From assembly GCF_012933505.1 (NCBI RefSeq), contig NZ_JABBNB010000029.1, forward strand, positions 30,650 through 94,649: 64,000 nt of DNA. Direction: 5' to 3'. This DNA is from Gordonia asplenii (lineage in GTDB: Bacteria; Actinomycetota; Actinomycetes; Mycobacteriales; Mycobacteriaceae). The notes below the pieces were generated by a model. It worked only from the letters and a program-made list of their open reading frames with translations, did no database searches and was not told where the DNA came from. A program made the position numbers and the translations under genes. Shown here piece after piece: positions 34,470 through 44,214 of the stretch; the stretch's first letter is position 1; each line of letters starts with the position of its first letter.

Positions 34470-34506
34470 ATCCCTCTCCCTTTCGACTCCGGCGGTCGCC
34501 GGGACT

Positions 34507-35670
34507 TCAGTACGACCGCGGCAGGCCGAGGACCTGCTGCGACACGTAGTTACGGACCATCTCCTGGCTGAACGGCGCGTTGGGCAGCAGTCGCACCTCA
34601 CGCAGCAGGCGTTCGATGTGGTACTCCCGCGCGTACGCGTAGCCGCCCAGGGTGGAGAAGCCGCGGTTGGCGGTCTCGTAGCCGGCCTCGGCGCCGAGGT
34701 ACTTCGCGGCCGCAGCCTCGGGACCGCACGGCTTGCCCTCGTCGAACAGCTTCGCGGCGTTCATGGCGACCTGGCGGGCGGCTTGGATGCGGATCCAGGA
34801 GTCGGCGAGCGGATGGGCCACAGCCTGATTCTTGCCGATCGGGCGGTCGAACACGACGCGGTTCTTCGCGTAGTCGGTGGCGATCTCCAGCGCGGCGCGA
34901 GCGATGCCGACGCCCTCGAGACCCACCACGATGCGCTCCGGGTTGAGACCGTCGATGATGTAGTTGAAGCCGCGGCCGACCTCGCCGACCACGTCCTCGT
35001 CGGCGACGAAGAGGTTGTCGATGAACAGCTCGTTGGTGTCGATCGCCGCACGGCCCATCTTGTCGATCTCGCGGGCGGTGACGTGCTCCTTGTCCATCTC
35101 CGCGCAGAAGATCGTCATGCCGCGCAAGGGGTGCTCGTCGTCGCGGGGGCTGGTGCGGGCCAGCAGCAGGATGCGGTGCGCGTTCTGCGCATTGGTGATG
35201 AAGACCTTCTGACCGTTGATGACCCAGCCGCCGTCGACCTTCTCGGCCTTGGTCCGGATGCGGGAGGTGTCCACACCGGCGGTCGGCTCGGTGATGCCGA
35301 AGGCGAGGAGCATCTCGCCCGACGCGATCTTGGGCAGGTACTTCTTCTTCATCTCCTCGGAGCCGTACTTGACGATCGGCGCGGGCGGGAAGACGTAGAA
35401 GTGGATGGCCGAGCCGCCGGACATACCGGCACCCGAGGCGGCGATCTCCTCCATCATCGCGCCGGCCTCCTGCAGTCCCAGACCGATCCCGCCGTACTCC
35501 TCGGGGATCATCGCGCCGAGCCAGCCGCCCGCCGCGAAGTCCTTGACGAACTCCCACGGGTACTGATGGTTGCGGTCTTTGTCCAGCCAGTAGTCGTTGT
35601 CGTACTTGCGAGCCAGCGCACGGGTCGCCTCGCGGACGACCTCGACGTTGGTTCCGGTCTCGTCGGACAT
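34507..35670 (-). CDS. Acyl-CoA dehydrogenase-like protein lacking the usual C-terminal catalytic motif
   Basis: A 387-residue acyl-CoA dehydrogenase homologue. The N-terminal and middle parts are normal: PEEYGGIGLGLQEAG, LAFGITEPTAGVDTSRIRTKA, INGQKVFITNAQNA and TLGGYAYAREYHIERLLREVR. The C-terminus then reads LLPNAPFSQEMVRNYVSQQV where most family members have EGTxEIQ with the catalytic Glu. It may use a different base, as some long-chain or dimethylsulfoniopropionyl-type members do, or have another role. The ATG at 35670 with CAGGAG is preferred over the longer frame. It lies inside the MaoC-to-GntR operon. Confidence 0.88.
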   Translation of the reverse strand: MSDETGTNVEVVREATRALARKYDNDYWLDKDRNHQYPWEFVKDFAAGGWLGAMIPEEYGGIGLGLQEAGAMMEEIAASGAGMSGGSAIHFYVFPPAPIVKYGSEEMKKKYLPKIASGEMLLAFGITEPTAGVDTSRIRTKAEKVDGGWVINGQKVFITNAQNAHRILLLARTSPRDDEHPLRGMTIFCAEMDKEHVTAREIDKMGRAAIDTNELFIDNLFVADEDVVGEVGRGFNYIIDGLNPERIVVGLEGVGIARAALEIATDYAKNRVVFDRPIGKNQAVAHPLADSWIRIQAARQVAMNAAKLFDEGKPCGPEAAAAKYLGAEAGYETANRGFSTLGGYAYAREYHIERLLREVRLLPNAPFSQEMVRNYVSQQVLGLPRSY

Positions 35671-35693
35671 GTCAGTTCTCCTGTCGTGAAAAT

Positions 35694-37622
35694 TCAGTTC
35701 TCGCCCGCGTACACGGGAATGGCTTCGAGGGGGGTGGCGGGATCGAGCGAGGACATGTCGCCCGCGTCGGCGCCGAGGAACCGCGCGCGGATCGCGCGGC
35801 GCATGATCTTCCCGTTCTTGGTCTTCGGCAGGGAGTCCACCGGGTAGACGGTCGGCGCGAAGGACTTCCCCGCGTTCTCGGTCGCCTTCTGTTGCAGGTC
35901 CGACGGTGCCCCGCCGTCGCGCAGCACGGCGAAGGCCACCGCCCGCTGACCGCGGGCCTCGTCGGGGACACCGATGACGGCGACCTCCGCGATGCGGCCG
36001 TCGCGCAGCAGCGAGGTCTCGATCTCGGCGGGACCGACGCGCCTGCCGGACAGCTTGAGCGTGTCGTCGGACCTGCCGTGGATGAGCCACATTCCCCGCT
36101 CGTCCACCGACGCGAGATCACCGTGCACCCAGACGTCGTCGAACCGGCTCCAGTAGGTGCCCAGGTAGCGCTCGCGGTCGTGCCAGAAGGCGTGGGTCTG
36201 CCCGGGGAAGGTGTTGAGCACGGCGAGTTCGCCGATCTCCCCCACCACCTGCGCGCCCTCGTCGTTGAGTACGGCGGCGTGCACGCCCGGGAGTGCGCCG
36301 TTGAACGCCGCGGCGTCGGCCGGCAGGAACGGGTAGCCGACGATGATGCCGCCGCCCACCTCGGTCCCGCCGCTGTAGTTGACGATCGGCACCGCACGCT
36401 TGCCGATCGCCTCGAACAGCCACCACCAGGTGGGGATGTCCCAGGCCTCGCCGGTGGAGACGAACGAACGCAGCGTCGGTACGTCGGCGAGGGCGTCGTC
36501 GCCGGCGGCCCGCAGCGCGCGGGCGGCGGTGGGTGCGATGCCCTGCACGGTGACGCCGTTGCGGTTCACCACGTCCCACATCCGGCCGGCATTCGGGTAG
36601 GTGGGCAGACCCTCGATCATCACGATGGTGGCGCCCAGTTGCAGTGGTCCGGTCATCAGCATCGGGCCGACCAGCCAGCCGAGGTCGGTGATCCAGCAGA
36701 CCACGTCGTCGTCGTGGACGTCGAAGGCATAGCCGAAGTCGACCGCGGTCTTCACGGCGAAGCCGCCGTGGCTGTGCACGATTCCCTTCGGTCGGCCGGT
36801 GGTGCCCGACGTGTAGACGATGGCGAGCGGATCGTTCGACTCGGTGTCGGCCACCGGGACCGGCGGATCGGTGGGCAGCTCGTCGAAGTAGACGTCGCGC
36901 CCGGCGGTCATGGCGATCTCGGAACCGAGGTGGCGCACGACGACGACCCGGCGCACCGTCGGGGCCATCGCCACCGCGGCGTCGGCGACCGTCTTCATCT
37001 CGACGGGCTTACCCCGACGTGTGGTTCCGTCGGCGGTGATCAGCACCGTCGCCTCGGAGTCCTGCAGGCGGGTGGCCAGTGCGTCGGGGGCGTAACCGCT
37101 GAACGTCGGCACGACGATCGCACCCAGGTGCGCCGCGGCCAGGTAGGCGACGACGGCCTCCGGCACGACGGGCATGAACAGCACGACGCGATCGCCTCGT
37201 CGCACGCCGAGTCCGGCGAGGTTCGCCGCGAAGCGGTGCACCTGCTCCGACAACTCCGCGAACGTCAGCGTGCGTCGCTGCCCCGCATCGCCCTCGTAGA
37301 CGACGGCGGTCTTGTCGGCATGCGGCCCGACGGCGTGTCGGTGCGCGGCGATGGTCGCGACGTTGATCGTCGCGCCGGTGAACCACTTCGGGAACGGCTT
37401 GCCGTCGGACTCGTCGAGCACCGCGTCGAACGGGGTGCTGAACTCGATGTCGAGGTCGGCCACCGCGGCGCGCCAGAACCACTCGGGATCGGCGACGGCT
37501 CGACGGTTCAGGTCGTCGACGGACTCGACGTTCCAGCCGCGCATCGCGGCCAGCAGTCGGCTGCGCCCGCGCACCTCGTCGGTGGGTATCCAGGCGAGCG
37601 TGTCGGATCGGTTCTCCGCCAT
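35694..37622 (-). CDS. AMP-forming acyl-CoA synthetase (acetyl-/acetoacetyl-CoA synthetase type)
   Basis: A 642-residue adenylate-forming ligase of the acetyl/propionyl/acetoacetyl-CoA synthetase branch. It carries an N-terminal cap (WFWRAAVADLDIEFSTPFDAVLD), the P-loop IVYTSGTTGRPKGIVHSHGG, CWITDLGWLVGP, the adenylate motif NYSGGTEVGGGI, VHGDLASVDERG and the C-terminal catalytic Lys in KTKNGKIMRR. It activates a carboxylic acid with ATP and CoA and is the likely entry step for the operon. It begins 58 bases after the MaoC gene and ends 23 bases before the acyl-CoA dehydrogenase start. Confidence 0.92.
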   Translation of the reverse strand: MAENRSDTLAWIPTDEVRGRSRLLAAMRGWNVESVDDLNRRAVADPEWFWRAAVADLDIEFSTPFDAVLDESDGKPFPKWFTGATINVATIAAHRHAVGPHADKTAVVYEGDAGQRRTLTFAELSEQVHRFAANLAGLGVRRGDRVVLFMPVVPEAVVAYLAAAHLGAIVVPTFSGYAPDALATRLQDSEATVLITADGTTRRGKPVEMKTVADAAVAMAPTVRRVVVVRHLGSEIAMTAGRDVYFDELPTDPPVPVADTESNDPLAIVYTSGTTGRPKGIVHSHGGFAVKTAVDFGYAFDVHDDDVVCWITDLGWLVGPMLMTGPLQLGATIVMIEGLPTYPNAGRMWDVVNRNGVTVQGIAPTAARALRAAGDDALADVPTLRSFVSTGEAWDIPTWWWLFEAIGKRAVPIVNYSGGTEVGGGIIVGYPFLPADAAAFNGALPGVHAAVLNDEGAQVVGEIGELAVLNTFPGQTHAFWHDRERYLGTYWSRFDDVWVHGDLASVDERGMWLIHGRSDDTLKLSGRRVGPAEIETSLLRDGRIAEVAVIGVPDEARGQRAVAFAVLRDGGAPSDLQQKATENAGKSFAPTVYPVDSLPKTKNGKIMRRAIRARFLGADAGDMSSLDPATPLEAIPVYAGEN

Positions 37623-37680
37623 CTCGTTTCCTTCCTGCGCGGCCGCGGCCGCATCGTGGGATATCGGTTAGCGCTACGGG

Positions 37681-38145
37681 TCAGGCCGTCTGGCCCGACT
37701 CCTTCGTGAGCATCAGACCGACGCGGGTTGCCTCGCACACGACCTCGTCGCGCTGGTTGATGCCGCGATGTAGGAAGGTGACGATGCCGGAGTCGGTGCG
37801 CTTCTTCGACAGTCGCTTGTCCACGATCTCGGTCTCGACGCGGATGGTGTCGCCGTGGAAACACGGCTTGGCGAACTTGATGTCGGAGAAGCCGAGGTTG
37901 CCCAGCGTGGTGCCGTAGGTGGTCTCGTGCATCGAGATCCCGCACACCAGTCCCAGGAGGAAGAGGCTGTTCACGAGCCGCTGGCCGTGGATCGAGTTCT
38001 TGCTGTACTCCGCGTCGAGGTGCAGCGGCGCCATGTTCAGCGTCATCGTCGAGAACAGCACGTTGTCGGCCTCGGTGACCGTTCGTCGCACCGTGTGCTC
38101 GATGACCGAGCCGATCTCGAATTCCTCGTAGTACAGACCCCGCAT
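37681..38145 (-). CDS. MaoC-like acyl-CoA hydratase
   Basis: A 154-residue hot-dog-fold hydratase. LYYEEFEIGSVIEHTVRRTVTEADNVLFSTMTLNMAPLHLDAEY is the MaoC pattern with the catalytic Asp/His region, followed by LVNSLFLLGLVCGISMHET and GDTIRVETEIVDKR. It hydrates (R)-specifically an enoyl-CoA or, in related enzymes, mesaconyl-type CoA esters. The ATG at 38145 follows GGAAGGAA and removes 39 upstream codons. It is the first gene of the long minus-strand operon; an AT-rich box lies 56 bp before its start. Confidence 0.88.
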   Translation of the reverse strand: MRGLYYEEFEIGSVIEHTVRRTVTEADNVLFSTMTLNMAPLHLDAEYSKNSIHGQRLVNSLFLLGLVCGISMHETTYGTTLGNLGFSDIKFAKPCFHGDTIRVETEIVDKRLSKKRTDSGIVTFLHRGINQRDEVVCEATRVGLMLTKESGQTA

Positions 38146-38190
38146 GGTTATTCCTTCCGTCTCGTCCGGTACATCCCGGTGTGACACAAA

Positions 38191-38215
38191 GCATATCCGA
38201 AAATATATTATATGC
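38191..38215. promoter_or_regulatory. AT-rich box 5 (MaoC operon promoter)
   Basis: GCATAT and ATATGC arms enclose the core AAATATATTATAT (38201-38213). The identical 13-bp core recurs at 38271-38283 in the same orientation, exactly 70 bp away, on the other side of the divergent promoter. Confidence 0.6.
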
Positions 38216-38269
38216 GCAAGACCTTCCTGGTCGCCGGAGACTCTCGGCCCGACACTTGTCACACGAAGT

Positions 38270-38289
38270 GAAATATATTATATCTAGTG
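38270..38289. promoter_or_regulatory. AT-rich box 6 (plus-strand acyl-CoA dehydrogenase promoter)
   Basis: GAAATATATTATATCTAGTG lies 24 bp before the dehydrogenase start. The core is identical to box 5, and its reverse complement contains the ATATAATATA of box 2. Confidence 0.6.
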
Positions 38290-38313
38290 TACCGACGAAG
38301 GGAATCAAACGTC

Positions 38314-39480
<1,167 letters not shown>

Positions 39481-39544
39481 GCGTCACCATGCTCGACCGC
39501 GCCCAGCCTATCCCCGCCCGACCAGCATCCGAAGGAGCTCAACC

Positions 39545-40291
39545 ATGACCAAGCCACTACTCGAAGGCAAAACCGCCGTGATCACCGGCGCCGCTCAGGG
39601 AATCGGCTTCTCGATCGCGCAACAGTTCGCCGCCGAGGGCGCGCGGATCGTGATCGGCGACGTGAATCTCGAAGCGGCGCAAGCGGCCGCCGCCGACCTC
39701 GGTGGCGACGCCGTGGCGATCGGCGTACGGTGCGACGTCACCTCCGCCGACGACGTCGCGGCCATGCTCGACGCCGCCGCCGCGGCCTTCTCCCCGGTGA
39801 ACGTGATGGTCAACAACGCGGGCATCACCCGCGACGCCACCATGCGCAAGATGACCGAGGAGATGTTCGACCAGGTGATCAGCGTGCACCTCAAAGGCAC
39901 CTGGAACGGCACCCGGCTGGCCGGCGCGGTCATGCGCGAGAACGGAGGCGGCACCATCGTGAACATGAGCTCGCTGTCCGGCAAGATCGGCCTCGCCGGG
40001 CAGACCAACTACTCGGCGGCCAAAGCCGGCATCGTCGGGCTGTCCAAGGCCGCGGCCAAGGAGCTCGCACACCTCGGTGTACGAGTCAACGCGATTCAGC
40101 CGGGACTCATCCGGACGGCGATGACCGAAGCGATGCCGCAGAAGGTGTGGGACGCCAAGATGTCCGAGATCCCGATGGGCCGGGCCGGCGAGGTCTCCGA
40201 GATCGCGTCGGTGGCACTGTTCCTCGCCTGCGATCTCTCCTCCTACATGACCGGCACCGTCCTGGAGGTCACCGGCGGTCGATTCATGTGA
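39545..40291 (+). CDS. SDR-family 3-oxoacyl reductase (FabG-like)
   Basis: A 248-residue short-chain dehydrogenase. VITGAAQGIGFSIAQ binds the nucleotide, NNAGITRDATMRKM and NMSSLSGKIGLAGQTNYSAAKAG supply Asn, Ser, Tyr and Lys of the active site, and the C-terminus is the family's YMTGTVLEVTGGRFM. It interconverts a 3-oxo- and a 3-hydroxyacyl thioester. GAAGGAG precedes the ATG. Its TGA lies inside the GTGA overlap with the HTD2-like hydratase gene, so hydratase and dehydrogenase are translated together, as expected for consecutive steps. Confidence 0.93.
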   Translation: MTKPLLEGKTAVITGAAQGIGFSIAQQFAAEGARIVIGDVNLEAAQAAAADLGGDAVAIGVRCDVTSADDVAAMLDAAAAAFSPVNVMVNNAGITRDATMRKMTEEMFDQVISVHLKGTWNGTRLAGAVMRENGGGTIVNMSSLSGKIGLAGQTNYSAAKAGIVGLSKAAAKELAHLGVRVNAIQPGLIRTAMTEAMPQKVWDAKMSEIPMGRAGEVSEIASVALFLACDLSSYMTGTVLEVTGGRFM

Positions 40292-41172
40292 GCGACAACG
40301 ACTTTCCGACGTTCGACGGGTGGGAACCCCACCTCGAGTCCACCGAGGAACTGATCGATCCGAGCCCCGTCGCCGGGCTCGCCGCGCTGTTCGACGACGG
40401 GCTGCCGACGCCGGCAGCGGGCGATCCGCTGCCGCCGCTGTGGCACTGGGTCGCATTGCCCCGGTGGAACGCCTCCGGCGGCCTCGGCGCCGACGGGCAC
40501 CCTCGCAAGGGCGGATTCCTCCCGCCGGTCGACCTGCCGCGGCGCATGTTCGCCGGCGGCCGGGCCGCCTTTCACCGACCGCTCACCGTCGGTGCCGTCA
40601 CGCGCAGCGAGTCCGAGGTGACCAACGTGGCCGACAAGACCGGCCGTTCCGGGCGACTCGTGATCGTCGACGTCACCCACCGGCTGTTCGACGAGGCAGG
40701 CGATCTCGCCGTCGAAGAGGTGCGCAACCTCGTCTACCGCGAGGCCGCGCCGCCGTCGGGCGAGGTCGCCGACGTTCCGACCGAGCAGACGCCGCCCGGC
40801 CTACCGCTGCGTCGGATCTCGGAGACGGAGTGGGATTTGCGCACCGATCCGTCGCTGCTGGCCCGATTCTCCGCCGTCACCGCCAACGCGCACCGCATCC
40901 ACTACGACTGGCCGTACGCCACGCGCGTCGAGGGCTACCCGGGGCTCGTCGTGCACGGTCCGTTGCAGGCGCTCGCACTGCTGGAGACACACCGGCTCGC
41001 GGGTGGTCCCGCCATCGTCGAACTGACGCACCGCGGCCGCGCGCCCCTGTTCTGCGGGCAGCCCGCACGGCTGGTCGCAGCCGACGACGGCACGTCGCTC
41101 GCTCTCTACGGCCCCGGCGGCACCGACGCCGGACCGAACGCCACCGTCGATGTCGTATTAGGCGCTGGTTGA
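40288..41172 (+). CDS. HTD2/mesaconyl-CoA-hydratase-like double hot-dog dehydratase
   Basis: A 294-residue protein of the FAS1-like dehydratase/HTD2 family, which includes mesaconyl-C4-CoA and itaconyl-CoA hydratases. LWHWVALPRWNASGGLGADGHPRKGGFLPPVDLPRRMFAGG is the family hallmark. The second half has RFSAVTANAHRIHYDWPYA followed by YPGLVVHGPLQALALLE, with the hydratase Asp/His elements. It adds or removes water on a branched or dicarboxylic enoyl-CoA. The GTG start at 40288 overlaps the SDR stop by four bases. The exact substrate is open. Confidence 0.87.
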   Translation: MSDNDFPTFDGWEPHLESTEELIDPSPVAGLAALFDDGLPTPAAGDPLPPLWHWVALPRWNASGGLGADGHPRKGGFLPPVDLPRRMFAGGRAAFHRPLTVGAVTRSESEVTNVADKTGRSGRLVIVDVTHRLFDEAGDLAVEEVRNLVYREAAPPSGEVADVPTEQTPPGLPLRRISETEWDLRTDPSLLARFSAVTANAHRIHYDWPYATRVEGYPGLVVHGPLQALALLETHRLAGGPAIVELTHRGRAPLFCGQPARLVAADDGTSLALYGPGGTDAGPNATVDVVLGAG

Positions 41173-41242
41173 GCCGGGCCTCCACCCCGCCGGTTGAGCC
41201 GGGCCGGAGCGCCAGCGAAGGCCCGTGTCGAAACCACGCAAG
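41165..41242. repeat. Dispersed repeat (family D) copy
   Basis: CTGGTTGAGCCGGGCC, then CGGTTGAGCCGGGCC and GCCAGCGAAGGCCCGTGTCGAAACCAC. It is the inverse of the 28.13-28.25 kb copy and begins inside the last codons of the hydratase gene. Confidence 0.7.
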
Positions 41243-41305
41243 CCACCGGTTGCCCGCTCACCCACGGCACTCCCCCACCCCGTCGCTACTCACAAGGAGC
41301 GCATC

Positions 41306-41992
41306 ATGACCACGCCCACCGATTCCACCGCGGTTCTCGACGACCTGCTCCGCACGCGGTGGAGTTGCCGCGCCTACCAGGACCGGTCGGTCCCGCGCGA
41401 GACGATCGAGCGGCTGCTGACGCTGGCCCAGCGGTCGGCGTCGTGGTGCAACACGCAGCCCTGGCAGGTCATCGTGACCAGCGGCGACGGCACCGAACGA
41501 TTCCGGACCGCGCTGTCGGAGTGGGCGGCCACCCACGACACCGGGTTCGACTTCGACCCGCCCGTCGAGTACCGCGGCGTGTACCGCGAACGGCGCCGCG
41601 CGAGCGGGTGGCAGCTGTACGAGGCCGTGGGCATCGCGAAGGGCGACCGAGTCGCGTCGGCTGAACAAGCGGCGCAGAACTTCCGTCTGTTCGGCGCGCC
41701 GCATGTCGCGATCGTGACCACCGACGCGGTGCACGATCTATACGGCGCGGTGGACACCGGACTTTACGTCGGGACGTTTCTGCTGGCCGCACGCAGCCTC
41801 GGACTCGGTGCGATCCCGCAGGCGGCGATCGCGAGCCACTCGCAGCTGGTTCGGGAACACTTCGACATCCCCGAGGATCGAAAGGTGCTGCTGGGTATCT
41901 CGTTCGGCTACCCGGATGAGGACGCACCCGCGAACGGCTACCGCACCGCCCGCGCCGACCTCGACGAGGTGGTGACCTGGGTCGACCAGTGA
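41306..41992 (+). CDS. Nitroreductase-family flavoprotein
   Basis: A 228-residue FMN-dependent nitroreductase homologue. RWSCRAYQDRSVPRETIERLLTLAQRSASWCNTQPWQVIV is the FMN-phosphate and Arg/Ser N-terminal motif, LAARSLGLGAIPQAAIASHS the middle signature and LLGISFGYPD the C-terminal one. It reduces nitro, quinone or flavin substrates with NAD(P)H; in catabolic clusters such proteins sometimes act as enoate- or flavin-reductases. The ATG at 41306 follows AAGGAGCG. A strong bidirectional-looking hairpin lies directly downstream. Confidence 0.9.
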   Translation: MTTPTDSTAVLDDLLRTRWSCRAYQDRSVPRETIERLLTLAQRSASWCNTQPWQVIVTSGDGTERFRTALSEWAATHDTGFDFDPPVEYRGVYRERRRASGWQLYEAVGIAKGDRVASAEQAAQNFRLFGAPHVAIVTTDAVHDLYGAVDTGLYVGTFLLAARSLGLGAIPQAAIASHSQLVREHFDIPEDRKVLLGISFGYPDEDAPANGYRTARADLDEVVTWVDQ

Positions 41993-42010
41993 TACTTCGT
42001 CGGTCACAGA

Positions 42011-42042
42011 ACGAGGGCCCCGCCGTTCGGCGGGGCCCTCGT
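42011..42042. terminator. Strong hairpin terminator between convergent genes
   Basis: Perfect 14-bp stem ACGAGGGCCCCGCC / GGCGGGGCCCTCGT with a GTTC loop. It can serve both the nitroreductase gene and the converging hydrolase gene. Confidence 0.88.
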
Positions 42043-42071
42043 GGTTCATGCTGTGTGTCGTGCCGTCGAGG

Positions 42072-42989
42072 TCAGGCGGCGGCGAGCTTCTCCGTGAAGA
42101 ACGGTGCGGCCTCGGCAACCGCGCGGGCCACGTACTGTTCTCCGTCGTAGAAGTCCATGTGGGCGGCGCCGTCGACGATGACGAGCTTCTTCTCGCCCCG
42201 TGCCCGCGAGTGCAGCTCGGTCGAATGCCACAGCGAGGCGGCCTCGCTGCCTGCGACGATCAGCACCGGCTGGGTGAGCAGGTCTTCCACCAGCGCGAAG
42301 GCGTCGAAGCCGAGGATGCGCGGGATCGACTGCGCGAACAGGTACTTGTTCTGTGCATTCGGGTGCTGTGCGCGCGGAGTCAGGTAGTATTCCGACGCTT
42401 CCGCGAGATCGCGGGGCACCTCCGGCGTCACCTCGGCCGGGACGTACGGGAGAGTGGCCGCGTCGCCGCCGGCGGTGGCTTCGACGGTCCGCTGGGCGGA
42501 GGCACCGTCGCGGGTGGGAACGGCGTCGGCGTCCGAGCCGGTCCCGTCCCAGCCCTTGCGCCAGGCCGAGCCGATGTTCACCGCGGAGACGGTGCCCACG
42601 GCCTTGATCCGCGCATCGACCTTGGTGGCCGCCACGGCGTAGCCGCCGCCGGCGCACACACCCCAGGTGCCGATGCGTTCGGCGTCGACGTAGTCCAGGG
42701 ACTGCAGGTAGTCGACGGCGGCACTGATGTCGGCGACGCGGGCGGCCGGGTCTTCGAGGAAATGCGGCTCTCCGCCGGACTCGCCCTGGAAGGAGGCGTC
42801 GTAGGCGAGAGTGACGAACCCCTCCTCGGCCAGCTTGCCCGCGTAGAGGCCTGCGGTCTGTTCCTTGACGCCGCCACCGGGATGGACGACGACGAGTGCG
42901 GGGTAGGTCTTCGCGGCGTCGAATCCGGCGGGCAGGTTCAGTTCGCCTGCCATTGTGATGCCGTTGTTTCCGAACGTGACTGCGGTCAT
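42072..42989 (-). CDS. Alpha/beta hydrolase, dienelactone-hydrolase-like
   Basis: A 305-residue alpha/beta-hydrolase. VVVHPGGGVKEQTAGLYAGKLAEEG forms the oxyanion region, YDASFQGESGG follows, the nucleophile motif reads GVCAGGGY with a Cys in place of Ser as in dienelactone hydrolases, and the His is in DGAAHMDFYDG. It probably hydrolyses a small ester or lactone. A 25-residue Ala/Asp/Thr-rich insertion lies about residues 145-185. It converges with the nitroreductase gene across a shared terminator and closes the island's metabolic section on this side. Confidence 0.88.
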   Translation of the reverse strand: MTAVTFGNNGITMAGELNLPAGFDAAKTYPALVVVHPGGGVKEQTAGLYAGKLAEEGFVTLAYDASFQGESGGEPHFLEDPAARVADISAAVDYLQSLDYVDAERIGTWGVCAGGGYAVAATKVDARIKAVGTVSAVNIGSAWRKGWDGTGSDADAVPTRDGASAQRTVEATAGGDAATLPYVPAEVTPEVPRDLAEASEYYLTPRAQHPNAQNKYLFAQSIPRILGFDAFALVEDLLTQPVLIVAGSEAASLWHSTELHSRARGEKKLVIVDGAAHMDFYDGEQYVARAVAEAAPFFTEKLAAA

Positions 42990-43237
42990 GAGATTTCATG
43001 CTCCTTCAGTGGTGACTTCCGAGCCTGTGCTCGTTGGGTGATACCCACCATGCCGGGGCCGCGCGACGCGTGACAGAGGCCCGTTTCAGGGGTACCGGCA
43101 GCACCTGTCACGCCGCCGCCGGCCTGCGTAGCGTGCGAGTATGGCGATCACGTGGGTGATCACCGACAGCCAACCGGACCCCCGCTGGTCGCCGACCAGC
43201 GGCTGTCGACCTCGAACACCGATAGGAGCAATCGATC

Positions 43238-43612
43238 ATGCCTCTCGACACCGCCCTCACCACCGCCCTCGGCGACGCCCAGGAGATCGAGATCACGAGC
43301 TACCGCAAGGACGGCACGCTGCGCCGCTGGGTGCCCGTCTGGTCGGTGCCCGTCGGCGACGCCGTCTATCTGCGTTCGGCCTTCGGCATCGACGGTGGCT
43401 GGTACAAGTGGGCCTCGATCAAGGGCATCGGCCGCGTCCGCGTAGGCGACCTCGAATCGGACGTGGCACTGGTCCTCGACACCGGCGAGGAGGTCCAGCA
43501 GCAGGTCGACGACGGCTTCTCGAGCAAGTACCGCAACGGCGGCGGCGCGTTGCGCACCATGATCACCGAGCCGGCGCGGTCGGCGACGCTGCGCCTCGAA
43601 CCGGTCGGGTAG
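43238..43612 (+). CDS. DUF2255 family protein
   Basis: A 124-residue protein resembling DUF2255, a split-barrel family related to pyridoxamine-phosphate-oxidase-like flavin-binding proteins. It contains EIEITSYRKDGTLRRWVPVWSVPVGDAVYLRSAFG, WYKWASIKGIGRVRVGDLESDVAL and ISSKYR-like FSSKYRNGG. The ligand and function are unknown. GATAGGAG precedes the ATG. It is divergent from the hydrolase gene and is the last intact gene before the istB relic. Confidence 0.8.
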   Translation: MPLDTALTTALGDAQEIEITSYRKDGTLRRWVPVWSVPVGDAVYLRSAFGIDGGWYKWASIKGIGRVRVGDLESDVALVLDTGEEVQQQVDDGFSSKYRNGGGALRTMITEPARSATLRLEPVG

Positions 43613-43637
43613 CGAGAGACACCTGCCCGGACCATCC

Positions 43638-44111
43638 GACGATGTCGAAACGTCCCAAAACGCCGGACTGCCGCTCTGCCTCATCGGGGACTCCGGTACC
43701 GGCAGAAGTCACCTGCTGACCGGCCTGGGCATCGCCGCAGCCGAGCAAGGCTTCCGGGGCCGCTGTACCCTCGCCATCAACTTAATAAACGAGCTCGTCG
43801 AAGCCGCAGACGACAAGCAGCTCGCCAAGACCATCAATCGCCACGCACGCGTTGACTTGCTCATCATCGACGAACTCGGCTACATGGAACTCGACCGCTA
43901 CGGCGCCGCACTCCTCTTCCAAGTCCTCACCGAACGCGAGGAGAACAACTGCGTCACCATCGCCGCCAACCAATCCTTCTCCGGCTCAGCCCACACTCAT
44001 CCAGAACTGGGCGGGTTCACCTCGCCCCGGATCTTGGACACGGGGTATGCTGCGGATTCAGTGGAGAAGACGATCGTGGACCGCCTGTCCGAAAGCGCGG
44101 AAGCCGAGTGA
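43638..44111 (+). pseudogene. istB: IS21-family istB relic (ATP-binding transposition helper)
   Basis: The frame encodes the middle of IstB: a Walker A region, LCLIGDSGTGRSHLLTGLG (here Arg instead of the usual Lys), then LINELVEAADDKQLAKTI and the Walker B stretch VDLLIIDELGYMELDRYGAALLFQVLTEREE, then AANQSFSG. The N-terminal DNA-binding part is absent and no start codon precedes the P-loop at a sensible place. After QSFSG the sequence no longer resembles IstB. No istA is present. It is a decayed fragment and marks a mobile-element insertion. Confidence 0.82.
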
Positions 44112-44214
44112 ACATAGAACGTCGGGCAGGACGAGACCACGCCGTAGCGCAAGCTGACACCTCACCAAAGTCCGCGGAGCCGTCAAGGTAGCTCGTACGC
44201 CACGGCGGTGACCT

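Noticed and set aside
35892..37709. 605-codon plus-strand frame opposite the AMP-forming ligase
   Set aside because: Antisense to a ligase with all core motifs; no start signal and no recognisable domain.
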